The notes beneath the pieces were generated by a model. The model did no database searches and was not told where the DNA came from. It saw only the letters and a program-made list of their open reading frames with translations. Positions 35,476 to 44,074 of a DNA stretch of 64,000 nt are shown piece by piece; position 1 is the first letter of the stretch, and every line of letters begins with the position of its first letter. The position numbers and the translations under genes were made by a program. Where the stretch lies: positions 1 through 64,000 of the forward strand of contig DASUKM010000025.1 in NCBI GenBank assembly GCA_036278735.1. Reading direction: 5' to 3'. Source of the DNA: DASUKM01 sp036278735. Lineage in GTDB: Bacteria; Acidobacteriota; Vicinamibacteria; Vicinamibacterales; 2-12-FULL-66-21.

Positions 35476-37923
35476 TTATTCGGCGCGGAGCGCCAGCAGC
35501 GGATCGATCCGCGTGGCGCGGCGCGCGGGAATGTACGTGGCGAGCAGCGCGACCGCGCCGAGCGTGAGCGCCGTGACGGCGAAGGTGAGCGGGTCGCGCG
35601 GGTCGATGCCGGCGATCAGCGCCCGCAGAAGACCGGCGCCGGCGAGCGACACCGCGAGCCCGAGCGCGAGGCCCATGCCGATCAACGTCAGCCCGTGCAG
35701 CAGCACCAGCCGCATCACGTTCGACGAGGTGGCGCCCAGCGCCATGCGCACGCCGATTTCGCGCGTCCGCTGCGACACCGAGTAGCTCGCCACGCCGTAG
35801 AGCCCGATCGACGCGAGCAGCAGCGCCAGCAGCCCGAACACCGCGAGCAGCACCACGAGCATGCGCTGCGGCTGCAGCGACTGGCTCACCTGCTCGGCCA
35901 GCGTGCGGACGTTGAAGAGCGAGAGCGTCGGATCGATCTGCCGCACCTGCGCCCGGACGGCGCCCGCCAGCGACGCCGCGTCCCCCGCCGTCCGCACGTG
36001 CAGGGCGGCGTTCGGGACGTAGATCTGCGACAGCGGTTCGTAGATGAACGGCGTCGGGTCCTCGTTCACGCCGTTGTACTTGCTGTCTTTCGCGATCCCG
36101 ACGACCGTCGTGAAGTCCTGGTCGCCGAAGAACTTGAAGCGCTTGCCGATGGCGTCCTGCTTCGGCCAGAACCGCGCCGCCATCGTCTGGTTGATGACGA
36201 CGACCTTCTGCGACGTCGGGGTATCGGCGCGCGTGAAATCGCGCCCGTGCAGGAGGGCAATGCCCATCGTGTCGAAGTACCCGAGGCTGACGGGATTCAC
36301 CTGCACCAGGATTCGATCGCGCGTCGTGGCATCGGCGCCCTCGGGGAAGACGCTGCGCAGGATGCCGCCGGCCAGCGGCGCATTCTGCGCGACGGCGGCG
36401 TCGACGACTCCCGGCAGCCCTTTGACGCGATCGACCACCTCGTCGTAGAAGACCTGACCGCGCTCCGGCGTATAGCCCTCGCGTCCGAGATTGACGTTCA
36501 TCACGAGCACGCCGTTGGTGATGAAGCCCGGATCGATCTGCTGCGCGTGCTGGAGGCTGCGGAGGAACAGGCCGGCGGCCACCAGCGAGATCAGCGACAG
36601 CATCACCTGCGAGACGACGAGCACCTGGCGAAGCGTGAGGTATCCGCGCAGGCCGCGCCGGCCGCCGGCCGACGGCACGATCTCGTTCTTGAGCACCGGA
36701 ACCACGTCGGCCTTCGAGGCCTGCAGCGCCGGCGCGAGGCCGAAGAGGATGCCCGTGGCGATCGCGAGCACCGCGGTGAAGGCCAGCACGCGCGGATCGA
36801 CGGTCACCGCCTCGTCGACGGGAAAGGGGAGCGGCAGCTTTGCCCCGATGATCGCGCTGAGCGTCCAGTACGCGACCAGCAGACCCGCCCCGCCGCCGAT
36901 GACGGCGAGGATGAGACTCTCGGTGAGGAGCTGCCGAATCAGCCGGGTCCGCTTCGCCCCGAGCGCCAGCCGGATCGCCACCTCGCGCCGGCGCTTCGAG
37001 GCGCGCGCCAGCATCAGGTTGGCGATGTTGGCGCAGGCAATCAGCAGCACGATCCCGACCACGACCATCAGCAGCGTCGAAATCCAGACGACGAGATTCG
37101 GGCCCTGGCCCGCCGGGTTCAGACGCGCGTCGAGCAGCGACACCACCGCCGCGCTGCGTCCCTGGTTGTCGGTGGGATAGGTCTGCGCGAGCTGCGAGAA
37201 GATCGTGTGCAGATTGGCCCGCGCCCGATCGATGGTGACGCCCGGCTTCAGGCGTGCGATGCCGAACAGGAACAGGCCGCGGCGCGTGTCGTACCAGTCG
37301 AATCCCGGCTGGACGACGAGGTGCATCGACATCGGGACCCAGGCCGACGGTCCGCCGCCCAGGAACGTGCCGTCGAACCCCTTCGGCGCGACACCCACCA
37401 CGGTGAACGGCACGCGGTTCAGCGTGATCGTCCGTCCGACGGCGTTCGGATCCGAGCCGAGGCTCCGCTCCCAGAAGCCGTGGCTGACGACCGCGACCGG
37501 TGTCGCCCGGGTTTCTTCCTCCGGGAGAAAGCCGCGGCCCATCACGGGCTGCGTGCCGAGCACGGAAAAGTAGTTGCTCGAGACCACCTGCACCGGGATC
37601 TGCTCGGATTCCCGGCCGGCGCTGTAGTTCACGCCGGCGAACGCGACCGCCGCCATGTCGGTGAAGACGGCGTTCTGCGCGCGCAGATCCTTGTAGTTGA
37701 GGTGCGACAGCGGGAGATTGCCCGGATTGCGCGCATCGGTCGTCGACACGGTGACCAGCGTCGACGGATCCGAAACGGGTAGCGGACGGAGCAGGACGAG
37801 GTTGACGAGGCTGAAGATCGCGGTGTTCGCCCCGATGCCGAGCGCCAGCGACAGGATCGCGACGGCGGCGAAGCCGGGGCTTTTGACGAGCATCCGCACG
37901 CCGTATTTGATGTCCTGGAACAT
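35476..37923 (-). CDS. ADOP-family ABC transporter permease (MacB-like)
   Basis: 815 aa. It lacks the soluble N domain of the ADOP at 14618-17230 and starts directly with MFQDIKYGVRMLVKSPGFAAVAILSLALGIGANTAIFSLVNLVLLRPLP. It has two MacB_PCD/FtsX units; FtsX motifs are RRREVAIRLALGAKRTRLIRQLL and RTREIGVRMALGATSSNVMRLVL, and it ends ARRATRIDPLLALRAE. With the ATPase and HlyD genes upstream it forms a tripartite-type exporter. The outer-membrane factor is not in the window. Confidence 0.94.
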   Translation of the reverse strand: MFQDIKYGVRMLVKSPGFAAVAILSLALGIGANTAIFSLVNLVLLRPLPVSDPSTLVTVSTTDARNPGNLPLSHLNYKDLRAQNAVFTDMAAVAFAGVNYSAGRESEQIPVQVVSSNYFSVLGTQPVMGRGFLPEEETRATPVAVVSHGFWERSLGSDPNAVGRTITLNRVPFTVVGVAPKGFDGTFLGGGPSAWVPMSMHLVVQPGFDWYDTRRGLFLFGIARLKPGVTIDRARANLHTIFSQLAQTYPTDNQGRSAAVVSLLDARLNPAGQGPNLVVWISTLLMVVVGIVLLIACANIANLMLARASKRRREVAIRLALGAKRTRLIRQLLTESLILAVIGGGAGLLVAYWTLSAIIGAKLPLPFPVDEAVTVDPRVLAFTAVLAIATGILFGLAPALQASKADVVPVLKNEIVPSAGGRRGLRGYLTLRQVLVVSQVMLSLISLVAAGLFLRSLQHAQQIDPGFITNGVLVMNVNLGREGYTPERGQVFYDEVVDRVKGLPGVVDAAVAQNAPLAGGILRSVFPEGADATTRDRILVQVNPVSLGYFDTMGIALLHGRDFTRADTPTSQKVVVINQTMAARFWPKQDAIGKRFKFFGDQDFTTVVGIAKDSKYNGVNEDPTPFIYEPLSQIYVPNAALHVRTAGDAASLAGAVRAQVRQIDPTLSLFNVRTLAEQVSQSLQPQRMLVVLLAVFGLLALLLASIGLYGVASYSVSQRTREIGVRMALGATSSNVMRLVLLHGLTLIGMGLALGLAVSLAGAGLLRALIAGIDPRDPLTFAVTALTLGAVALLATYIPARRATRIDPLLALRAE

Positions 37924-37927
37924 GGAG

Positions 37928-38058
37928 GGACCTGTGGCCAGTAACCAGTAACCAGTAACCAGTGGCCAGTAACCAGTAATCAGTGGCCAGTAACCAGTAA
38001 TCGGTGGCCAGTAGACGGTCAGCGCTCGCTGGTCACCCGCGACTGGTCACTGGCCCCT
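37928..38058. repeat. 7-bp tandem repeat (CCAGTAA)n with CCAGTGG variants
   Basis: CCAGTAA units with CCAGTGG and CGGTGG variants fill the spacer between the permease and ATPase genes; short inverted units (TCACTGG) lie at the right end. It interrupts an operon that would otherwise be compact. Confidence 0.85.
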
Positions 38059-38072
38059 GGCGGCGGCTCGTC

Positions 38073-38816
38073 TCAGTGCGCGAGATCGAATCCGCTCTCT
38101 TCGAGTTCCTGCTCGGCGCGTTTGCTGCCGTCTTCCTCGACGACCCGTCCGTCGAAGAGGTGGATGGAACGGTCCGCGTGGCGCGCGTAGCGGGGGTCGT
38201 GCGTGACCATGCAGATCGTCGCCCCCTCCCGATGCAGTTCGTGGAGCAGTTCCATCACCGCCTCGCCGTTCTTCGAGTCGAGGTTGCCCGTCGGCTCGTC
38301 GGCGAGGAGGATCGAGGGGGAGCCGGCGACGGCGCGCGCGACGGCGACGCGCTGCTGCTGGCCGCCGGAGAGCTGGCTGGGCAGGTGCTTCGAGCGGTGG
38401 GCCATCCCCACCTTCTCGAGCGCGGCGAGCACGCGCTCCTTGCGCTCGGCGGACTTCATCCCCCGGTACGTCAGCGGCAGCTCGACGTTCTCGTACACGT
38501 TGAGGTCGCCAATCAGGTTGAAGCTCTGGAAGATGAATCCGATCTCGCGATTGCGCACGCGCGCGCGCTCGGAGAGCGGCAGGTCGGCGACCGACTTGCT
38601 GTTGAGGATGTACCGCCCTTCCGTGGGCGAATCGAGCAGGCCCAGAATCGACAGCAGCGTCGACTTGCCGCAGCCCGACGGCCCGGCAATCGCGATGTAT
38701 TCGCCGCTCTTGATCTCGAGATGGATCCCGGCGAGCGCGTGCGTCTCCACCTCGTCGGTGAAGAAGACCTTGGTCACCCCGTCGAGGTGAATCAGCGTGG
38801 GCGCGGACGTATTCAT
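38073..38816 (-). CDS. MacB/LolD-type ABC transporter ATP-binding protein
   Basis: 247 aa; GGAGCC lies a few bases before the ATG. Walker A GPSGCGKST, Q-loop FIFQSFNLIGDLNVYENVELPLTYRG, signature LSGGQQQRVAVARA, Walker B ILLADEPTGNLDS and H-loop MVTHDPRYARHADR, typical of the family that powers MacB/FtsX permeases. It probably energises the ADOP permease encoded downstream. Confidence 0.96.
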   Translation of the reverse strand: MNTSAPTLIHLDGVTKVFFTDEVETHALAGIHLEIKSGEYIAIAGPSGCGKSTLLSILGLLDSPTEGRYILNSKSVADLPLSERARVRNREIGFIFQSFNLIGDLNVYENVELPLTYRGMKSAERKERVLAALEKVGMAHRSKHLPSQLSGGQQQRVAVARAVAGSPSILLADEPTGNLDSKNGEAVMELLHELHREGATICMVTHDPRYARHADRSIHLFDGRVVEEDGSKRAEQELEESGFDLAH

Positions 38817-38876
38817 CGTGGCTCCTTTGACTCAACTTCCAACTGGCTCTCGATTTCCGGCCGCACGCCGGAGCGG

Positions 38877-40133
38877 CTACTTCAACTGCACCCGATCGTA
38901 CTGGTCGTACTGCGACATGTCGGACAGGATGACGCGATCGCCGGGCTGCAAACCCGACAGCACTTCGATCTGGTTCACCGAGGCGCGTCCGAGCTTGACA
39001 GGCACGCGCACCGCCTCGTTGTCCGGCAGCACCTTGAAGATGTTGACGGTGCTGTTCTCCTGCCCGAACGCCGGACGGCCGACGTTGATGACGTTGTCGA
39101 GCTTCTCGAGCAGTACGGTGCCGTCGACACTCAGATCGGGGACGGCGCCAGGGGGCAGCGCCTCGCTGAAGATGACGTCGACGCCGCGCGTCCCGTTCTG
39201 CGACGACGGGTCGATTCGCGAGACGTGTCCCTTCACGATGCCGTTGCGCGTGTCGACTTCGGCGTACTGACCGACCTTGATGTCCTTGGTCTGCGTTTCC
39301 GCGATCCGGAGTTCCGCCTTCAGGTTCGTCGGGTCGGCCACGCGCGCGAGATTCGTCCCCGGGGCGACCTGCGCGCCCACTTCGACCGGCACGAGCTGCA
39401 GGATCCCGGACATGCCGGCCTTGACGCGCAGATCGTCGAGCTGCCGCTTCTTGAGTTCCCAGTCGGCGCGCTTGGAGTCCACGTCCGCCTGCTGCGGGGC
39501 AATCTGCGAGCTGACCCCTTCCCGCGCGATCGTGAGCCGCTTCTGCGCGAGCGCGAGGCTGTTCTTCAGCTCGTCGGTCTGTCCGCGGTACTGTTTCAGC
39601 TGAAGATCCGACACGAGACCGTCCTTGGCGAGCTGTTCGTTCGCTTCGAGCGTCAGCGAGGCCTGCTTGTAGTCGGATTCGATCTTCGCCGTATCGGCTT
39701 CCTGCGCGAGCAACTGGGTCTGGAGTTCCGCCTTGCGATTCTCGTAGGCCGCCTCCGCGGAATGGTACGCCAGCTCGGCGTCCTGAACCGACTGCTTCAG
39801 CTCGGGGTTGCTGAGTACCAGGATCACCGTGTCGGGCTTCACCTGGGCGCCGGGGTGCAGCACGATCTGCTCGACCCGACCCTGGGTTTGCGCCGGGATC
39901 CACCGGATGTCCTCGGGCACGAGCGTGCCCGAGCCCCGCACCTGCCGCAGCATCGGCCCGCGCTTGACCGTTTCGACCCACACGACCGCGCTGTCGACCG
40001 TCGGGGCGGCCGGCTTCAACCGCGAGACGCCATACGAGATGACGATGATCGCGAGCAGCGCCACCGTGCCGTAGATCGCGCGGCGGATCTTCTTCTGACG
40101 TTTGACGTTCGAGGAACGGGCGATATCAACCAT
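38877..40133 (-). CDS. HlyD/MacA-type membrane fusion protein
   Basis: 418 aa. One N-terminal membrane helix (IYGTVALLAIIVISYGVS), a lipoyl half-motif (GTLVPEDIRWIPAQTQGRVEQIV, HPGAQVKPDTVILVL), a long alpha-helical hairpin (about residues 95-215), the second lipoyl half and a beta-barrel/C-terminal region (LSGLQPGDRVILSDMSQYDQYDRVQLK). It links the inner-membrane permease to an outer-membrane channel. It is the first gene of the operon and has a sigma-54-like promoter 42 bases or more upstream. Confidence 0.94.
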   Translation of the reverse strand: MVDIARSSNVKRQKKIRRAIYGTVALLAIIVISYGVSRLKPAAPTVDSAVVWVETVKRGPMLRQVRGSGTLVPEDIRWIPAQTQGRVEQIVLHPGAQVKPDTVILVLSNPELKQSVQDAELAYHSAEAAYENRKAELQTQLLAQEADTAKIESDYKQASLTLEANEQLAKDGLVSDLQLKQYRGQTDELKNSLALAQKRLTIAREGVSSQIAPQQADVDSKRADWELKKRQLDDLRVKAGMSGILQLVPVEVGAQVAPGTNLARVADPTNLKAELRIAETQTKDIKVGQYAEVDTRNGIVKGHVSRIDPSSQNGTRGVDVIFSEALPPGAVPDLSVDGTVLLEKLDNVINVGRPAFGQENSTVNIFKVLPDNEAVRVPVKLGRASVNQIEVLSGLQPGDRVILSDMSQYDQYDRVQLK

Positions 40134-40185
40134 GAAAGCCTCTGTCTGACGGAGGACGCGGATGCGGGTCTGTCAGAACAGATAA

Positions 40186-40201
40186 GCCAAACCCTGTGCC
40201 A
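40186..40201 (-). promoter_or_regulatory. sigma-54-type promoter of the efflux operon
   Basis: On the minus strand TGGCAC (40201-40196), five bases, then TTGGC (40190-40186): the RpoN consensus is TGGCAC-N5-TTGC. One position deviates (TTGG for TTGC). It lies 52 bases before the hlyD ATG, in the right orientation, and the same gene cluster encodes an NtrC-type activator. Confidence 0.6.
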
Positions 40202-40391
40202 TGCCCATGTGCGTGACAACCCTTGCTGTCCCAACGAGTTGCCGTCTGTGCGACTGGTAGCGGCTCTGCGATCCTGACCGTTTGCGGAATGCCGCCGTCC
40301 CGGATCCGGACACCACGCACGCCGCTGCCAGACGCCACGATGGTCAATTGGACGGAAGTGTGCGCTTCCGGGTTTGCAATAAGTTACAGTA

Positions 40392-40417
40392 TATAATTTT
40401 GCTTTGCCAAACCAAAA
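40392..40417 (+). promoter_or_regulatory. MarR promoter -10 and overlapping inverted repeat
   Basis: TATAAT (40392-40397) is followed by TTTTGCTTT-GCC-AAACCAAAA (40397-40417), two 9-base arms with one mismatch. A MarR dimer bound here would cover the transcription start and block its own gene. No good -35 at the standard distance is visible. The AT-rich stretch stands out in a high-GC region. Confidence 0.55.
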
Positions 40418-40437
40418 TAACTGCGGGTGACTGGACG

Positions 40438-40908
40438 ATGGAGATGAGGACGGAGGCGCAGGCGGCAACCGAGCGGCTGCTCATCGCCTACACGCACGTC
40501 GCGCAGGCCTGTCGGGCCCCGTCGGGCCGCGACCGCGGGGCCCGCGCGCTGAGCCGCCGGCAGGCGGACATCCTGGCGCACCTGGCGGAGATCGAGCCGA
40601 GCACGGTCCTGGCGCTCGCGCGCGAACTCGACGTCACGCCGGGCACGATGTCGCTGGCTCTGGATCGCCTGGAGCGCGACGGCTACATCGCCCGGATGCG
40701 CGACACCGCGGACCGCCGCCGCGTGCACGTCCGGTTGAGCGCGGCCGGGGTCCGCGCGCGCGATGCGCATGCCGTGCTCGATCGTGATCGTCTCGAACGC
40801 GTGCTCGCGAGCATGAGCGCCGCGGATCGCGAGGCAGCGCTGCGCGGACTGCTGCTCCTGGCGGAGGCCGCGACGAAAGAGGCCGCGGCCAGACGGGGCG
40901 GCGAGTAA
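40438..40908 (+). CDS. MarR-family transcriptional regulator
   Basis: 156 aa. Winged helix with ALSRRQADILAHLAEIEPSTVLALARELDVTPGTMSLALDRLERDGYIARMRDTADRRRVHVRLSAAG; the DxRxxR wing motif is present as DTADRRRVHV. The dimerisation helices flank it. It is divergent from the hlyD-ATPase-ADOP operon with a 304-base regulatory spacer and may control that operon as well as itself (inference). ATG at 40438 gives the normal length. Confidence 0.9.
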   Translation: MEMRTEAQAATERLLIAYTHVAQACRAPSGRDRGARALSRRQADILAHLAEIEPSTVLALARELDVTPGTMSLALDRLERDGYIARMRDTADRRRVHVRLSAAGVRARDAHAVLDRDRLERVLASMSAADREAALRGLLLLAEAATKEAAARRGGE

Positions 40909-40921
40909 CGGACGCGCCGTG

Positions 40922-41707
40922 TTACACCACGAGCAGCACCTCACCGTCGCGCTGGGTCACGGGGTAGACGCGAATCTGCTTCTTTGCGGGACCGCAGCGT
41001 ACCTCGCCCGTGACGACGTCGAATTGCGATCCGTGCCACAGGCACTGCACCGTCCGCCCGATACATACGCCGTCGGCCAGCGATCCGCCTCGATGGGTAC
41101 AGCCGTCGTCGAAGGCTGTAAAGGCGCCGCCGGTGCGGGCGAGGACGACGCGGCGGCCGTTGACGATCAGCAGCTTCATCTGGTCGTCCTGGAGGTCGCC
41201 GACGCGCGCCACCACCACCGGCTCGTGGCCGCTGGTCGTCACGGTGGTCTCCTGCCATCGGCCGGCCTCCGCGTAGCGATGGTCGACGCTGATCAAATTG
41301 CGCGTGACGAGGGTGCCGCCAATCCAGCCCGCGTACACGAGCGCGATGCCGCCGAGGACCTCGAGGCCTATCGCCGGGTCCGACGCGATCCCGCTCTCGC
41401 GCAGGCCGAGCGCGACGGCGAAAAGGATCAGTGCGCTGCCGTTGGCCAGGCCATGGCTGCGCGCGCGACGATGACCGGAGCTGTGCGGCGGCACGCTCCG
41501 GGCATAATCGAGAATGCCCGGGACGGCGGTCACGATCCCGGCGATCAGGCCGATGATGTTCAAATGGTAGCCGGTGAGCGACAGCGAGGCGCGGTGGGTG
41601 AGGGCGCCCAGGACGTCGAAGAACAACGCCCCCAGCAGGAAGGCGAACGGGAACGGGATCAACGCGGGGTGAATCGGATGACCCTTCACGCTTGCGAAGC
41701 TCTTCAC
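40922..41707 (-). CDS. DUF2231 membrane domain fused to a Rieske [2Fe-2S] domain
   Basis: 261 aa, GTG start with a perfect GGAGG five bases upstream. Residues 1-150: KGHPIHPALIPFPFAFLLGALFFD and four membrane helices as in DUF2231. Residues 155-261: a Rieske domain with CTHRGG and CLWHGSQFD supplying the two Cys and two His that hold the 2Fe-2S cluster. This combination puts a Rieske centre at the membrane face, suggesting electron transfer in or out of the quinone pool (inference). It is divergent from clpP with 86 bases between them. Confidence 0.9.
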   Translation of the reverse strand: MKSFASVKGHPIHPALIPFPFAFLLGALFFDVLGALTHRASLSLTGYHLNIIGLIAGIVTAVPGILDYARSVPPHSSGHRRARSHGLANGSALILFAVALGLRESGIASDPAIGLEVLGGIALVYAGWIGGTLVTRNLISVDHRYAEAGRWQETTVTTSGHEPVVVARVGDLQDDQMKLLIVNGRRVVLARTGGAFTAFDDGCTHRGGSLADGVCIGRTVQCLWHGSQFDVVTGEVRCGPAKKQIRVYPVTQRDGEVLLVV

Positions 41708-41793
41708 GGCATCCTCCGTCGGAGACCCGCGGCGCCAGCCCGGCTGTGGCGGGGGCTGCAGCGGCACGCGGAATGCGAGAAACTGGACACGCT

Positions 41794-42462
41794 ATGAGCG
41801 ACATCAGCGACCGGCTGCTCAACGATCTGGTCGACGCCGTCAAGGACATCATCCGCAAGGAGCAATCCGATCGCCTGCGCGACGTGTACCTGGTCGGCGA
41901 CATCGACAAGGACAGCGCCAAAGCGGTCATCGAACGGCTGCGCGAACTGGCCAACGACAGCCGCCGTCCGATATCGCTCTACATCAACAGCGCGGGGGGG
42001 AACGTCACCGACGGCCTCGCGCTGCACGACGCCGTGCGGCATCTCGTCTCGGTCGGGATCGAGTTGACGATCGTGGTGCAGGGGATGGCGTACTCGATGG
42101 GCTCGATCGTGCTGCAGGCGGCCAGCCCCGGACGCCGGCTGGCGTTTCCACATTCCTGGATCATGATCCACGAGCCCGCCAAGTGGGCGGGCTGGCAATC
42201 GACGACCGCCGCGGCGCAGCATCTCGACCGTTTGAAGCAAATGCAGAGCCAGATTTACCGGATCCTCGCCGATCGGTCGGGCAAACCCCTCCGGCAGATT
42301 ATCCGCGACACGAAACGGAACGACTTCTATCTCGATGCGAGCCGCGCCAAGGAATACGGGCTGATCGACGAAGTGCTCGACAGCGGCGACGCCAGCGCCC
42401 GCCCGGTGGAAACGGCCGAGGCCGCTGAAGCCGAGGAATCCGCGGAACTGCCCATTCCATAA
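41794..42462 (+). CDS. clpP: ClpP-like serine protease
   Basis: 222 aa from the ATG at 41794. The ClpP fold is clear: YLVGDIDKDSAKAVIERLREL, PISLYINSAGGNVTDGLALHDAV, nucleophile Ser in GMAYSMGSIVLQA, His in SWIMIHEPAKW, Asp in RNDFYLDASRAKEYGLIDEV. It differs from housekeeping ClpP in the handle region (EPAKWAGWQSTTAAAQHLDRLKQM) and has an acidic C-terminal tail, so it is probably a second, specialised ClpP. No Clp ATPase gene is nearby. Confidence 0.85.
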   Translation: MSDISDRLLNDLVDAVKDIIRKEQSDRLRDVYLVGDIDKDSAKAVIERLRELANDSRRPISLYINSAGGNVTDGLALHDAVRHLVSVGIELTIVVQGMAYSMGSIVLQAASPGRRLAFPHSWIMIHEPAKWAGWQSTTAAAQHLDRLKQMQSQIYRILADRSGKPLRQIIRDTKRNDFYLDASRAKEYGLIDEVLDSGDASARPVETAEAAEAEESAELPIP

Positions 42463-42495
42463 CGGGCGGTGCGTGGCATGCGCGTTGCGACCGTC

Positions 42496-42515
42496 CACTC
42501 GTCGAGGGACGAGTG
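42496..42515 (+). terminator. perfect 8-bp hairpin between clpP and the kinase gene
   Basis: CACTCGTC (42496-42503), loop GAGG, GACGAGTG (42508-42515). No T-run follows, so it may be a rho-type 3' end, an mRNA stabiliser or a leader structure of the kinase gene that starts 20 bases later. Confidence 0.4.
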
Positions 42516-42535
42516 TGTGCGATTGAGCCGCAACG

Positions 42536-44074
42536 ATGACAGGGCCGCTTCCATTTTCCGCGCTGCCGACACCCGTACGCTACTTCGTGGCGGTGTCGGC
42601 GGCCGTCATTGTCGGGCTCGCCGCCCGATCGTCGGCGTCGGTCATCGATGAAGGCGGCTTCTTCCTGCTGCTCAGCATTACCGTGCTCGGCAGCGCCTGG
42701 CTGGCGGGCAGCAGCGCGGCGCTGATCGTCACCGTGGTGGGCGCGATGTTCGGGGAGGCGAACGCCGGGGCGGATCAGTATGCCGCGGCGCAGACGCATT
42801 TGGCCCTGTTCATCGTCGAAGGGCTGCTCCTGACGGCGCTCGTGGCCGAGCTGCGGCACGCGAGGCACGTGGCCGAGCGCGAGGCCCGGCTCGCCCATGC
42901 CGCCCGGCTCGAGAGCGAGGCGGCCAATCGCATGAAGGACGAATTCCTGGCCACCATCTCCCACGAACTGCGGACACCGCTGAATGCCGTGCTCGGCTGG
43001 GTGCACCTGATCCGGACGGGGAAACTGGACGCGGACCGCGAGCGCCGGGGGTTCGAGTCGATCGACCGCAACGTCCGGCATCAGGCGCAGCTGACGACGG
43101 ATCTGCTCGACATCTCCAATGCGCTGACCGGACAACTGCACCTGGACGCGCAGCCCGTCTCGATCAATGACGCCGTGGCGGACGCCATCGGCTCGGTCCA
43201 GACGGCGGTGCTCGCCAAGGACGTCCGCATCGAGGTCTCGATGCCGGACGCGCCGGTCGTCGTCCGCGGCGATGCCACCCGGCTGCGGCAGGTCGTCTGG
43301 CACCTGCTCTCGAACGCGCTCAAGTTCACGCCGCGCGAGGGCATCATCGAGGTGATGCTCGATCAGCCGACGCCGGAGCAGGCGCGCGTGCGCGTGCGGG
43401 ATTCCGGGCCGGGCATCAGCCCCGAATTCCTGCCGCGGATCTTCGGGCGTTTCACCCAGGCTGACGCGTCGCCGACGCGCGCCGCCGGCGGCCTCGGCGT
43501 CGGGTTGTCGCTGGTGCGCGCGCTGGTCGAGCAGCACGGCGGCGACATCCAGGCCGGCAACGTCGACGGGGGGCACGGCGCGGTCTTCACCGTGCGGCTG
43601 CCGGTGCACGCGACCGATCAGCAGATGCAGCCGTTCGCGCCGATGCCGATCGCGCGGCATGACGGGGCGCCGTCGCTCGACGGCATCCGGATCCTGCTGC
43701 TCGACCGCGACGGCGACGCGCGCGAACTGTTGTCGATCATCCTCGAGCAGCGGGGCGCGTACGTGCAGCCGGTGGGCTCGGTGGCCGAAGCGCTCGAGGC
43801 GCTGGAATCGTGGCGCCCCGACGTGCTCGTCAGCGACACGGCGTCGCCCGAGCACGATTCGTACGTGCTGGTCGGGAAGGTCCGGTCGCTCGAAGCGGAC
43901 CGCGGCGGGCGCATTCCGGCGATCGCGCTCACGGCGCTGTCGCGCACCAGCGACCAGACGCGACGGCTGCTCGCGCCGGCGCGCTCCGATCTGCCGAAGC
44001 CCATCGAGCCGGCCATCCTGATCGCGCAGATCGCCAGGCTCACGGGACGCGAACGCCGGCGAGCCGCTCGATGA
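42536..44074 (+). CDS. hybrid sensor histidine kinase/response regulator
   Basis: 512 aa. Three to four membrane helices (about 10-100), a short coiled coil, HisKA with His in FLATISHELRTPLNAVLGW, HATPase with N-box VVWHLLSNALKFTP, G1 DSGPGISPEFLPRIFGRF and G2 GGLGVGLSLV, then a receiver domain (DGIRILLLDRDGDARELL, Asp in VLVSDTASPEHD, Lys in LPKPIEP). No DNA-binding output. The signal is unknown. Its stop overlaps the treZ start by four bases, so the two genes are translated together. Confidence 0.92.
   Translation: MTGPLPFSALPTPVRYFVAVSAAVIVGLAARSSASVIDEGGFFLLLSITVLGSAWLAGSSAALIVTVVGAMFGEANAGADQYAAAQTHLALFIVEGLLLTALVAELRHARHVAEREARLAHAARLESEAANRMKDEFLATISHELRTPLNAVLGWVHLIRTGKLDADRERRGFESIDRNVRHQAQLTTDLLDISNALTGQLHLDAQPVSINDAVADAIGSVQTAVLAKDVRIEVSMPDAPVVVRGDATRLRQVVWHLLSNALKFTPREGIIEVMLDQPTPEQARVRVRDSGPGISPEFLPRIFGRFTQADASPTRAAGGLGVGLSLVRALVEQHGGDIQAGNVDGGHGAVFTVRLPVHATDQQMQPFAPMPIARHDGAPSLDGIRILLLDRDGDARELLSIILEQRGAYVQPVGSVAEALEALESWRPDVLVSDTASPEHDSYVLVGKVRSLEADRGGRIPAIALTALSRTSDQTRRLLAPARSDLPKPIEPAILIAQIARLTGRERRRAAR

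Noticed and set aside
34267..37782. Open frame of 1171 codons on the plus strand
   Set aside because: Antisense to the response regulator and the ADOP permease; Arg/His/Asp-rich composition typical of shadow frames in GC-rich genes.
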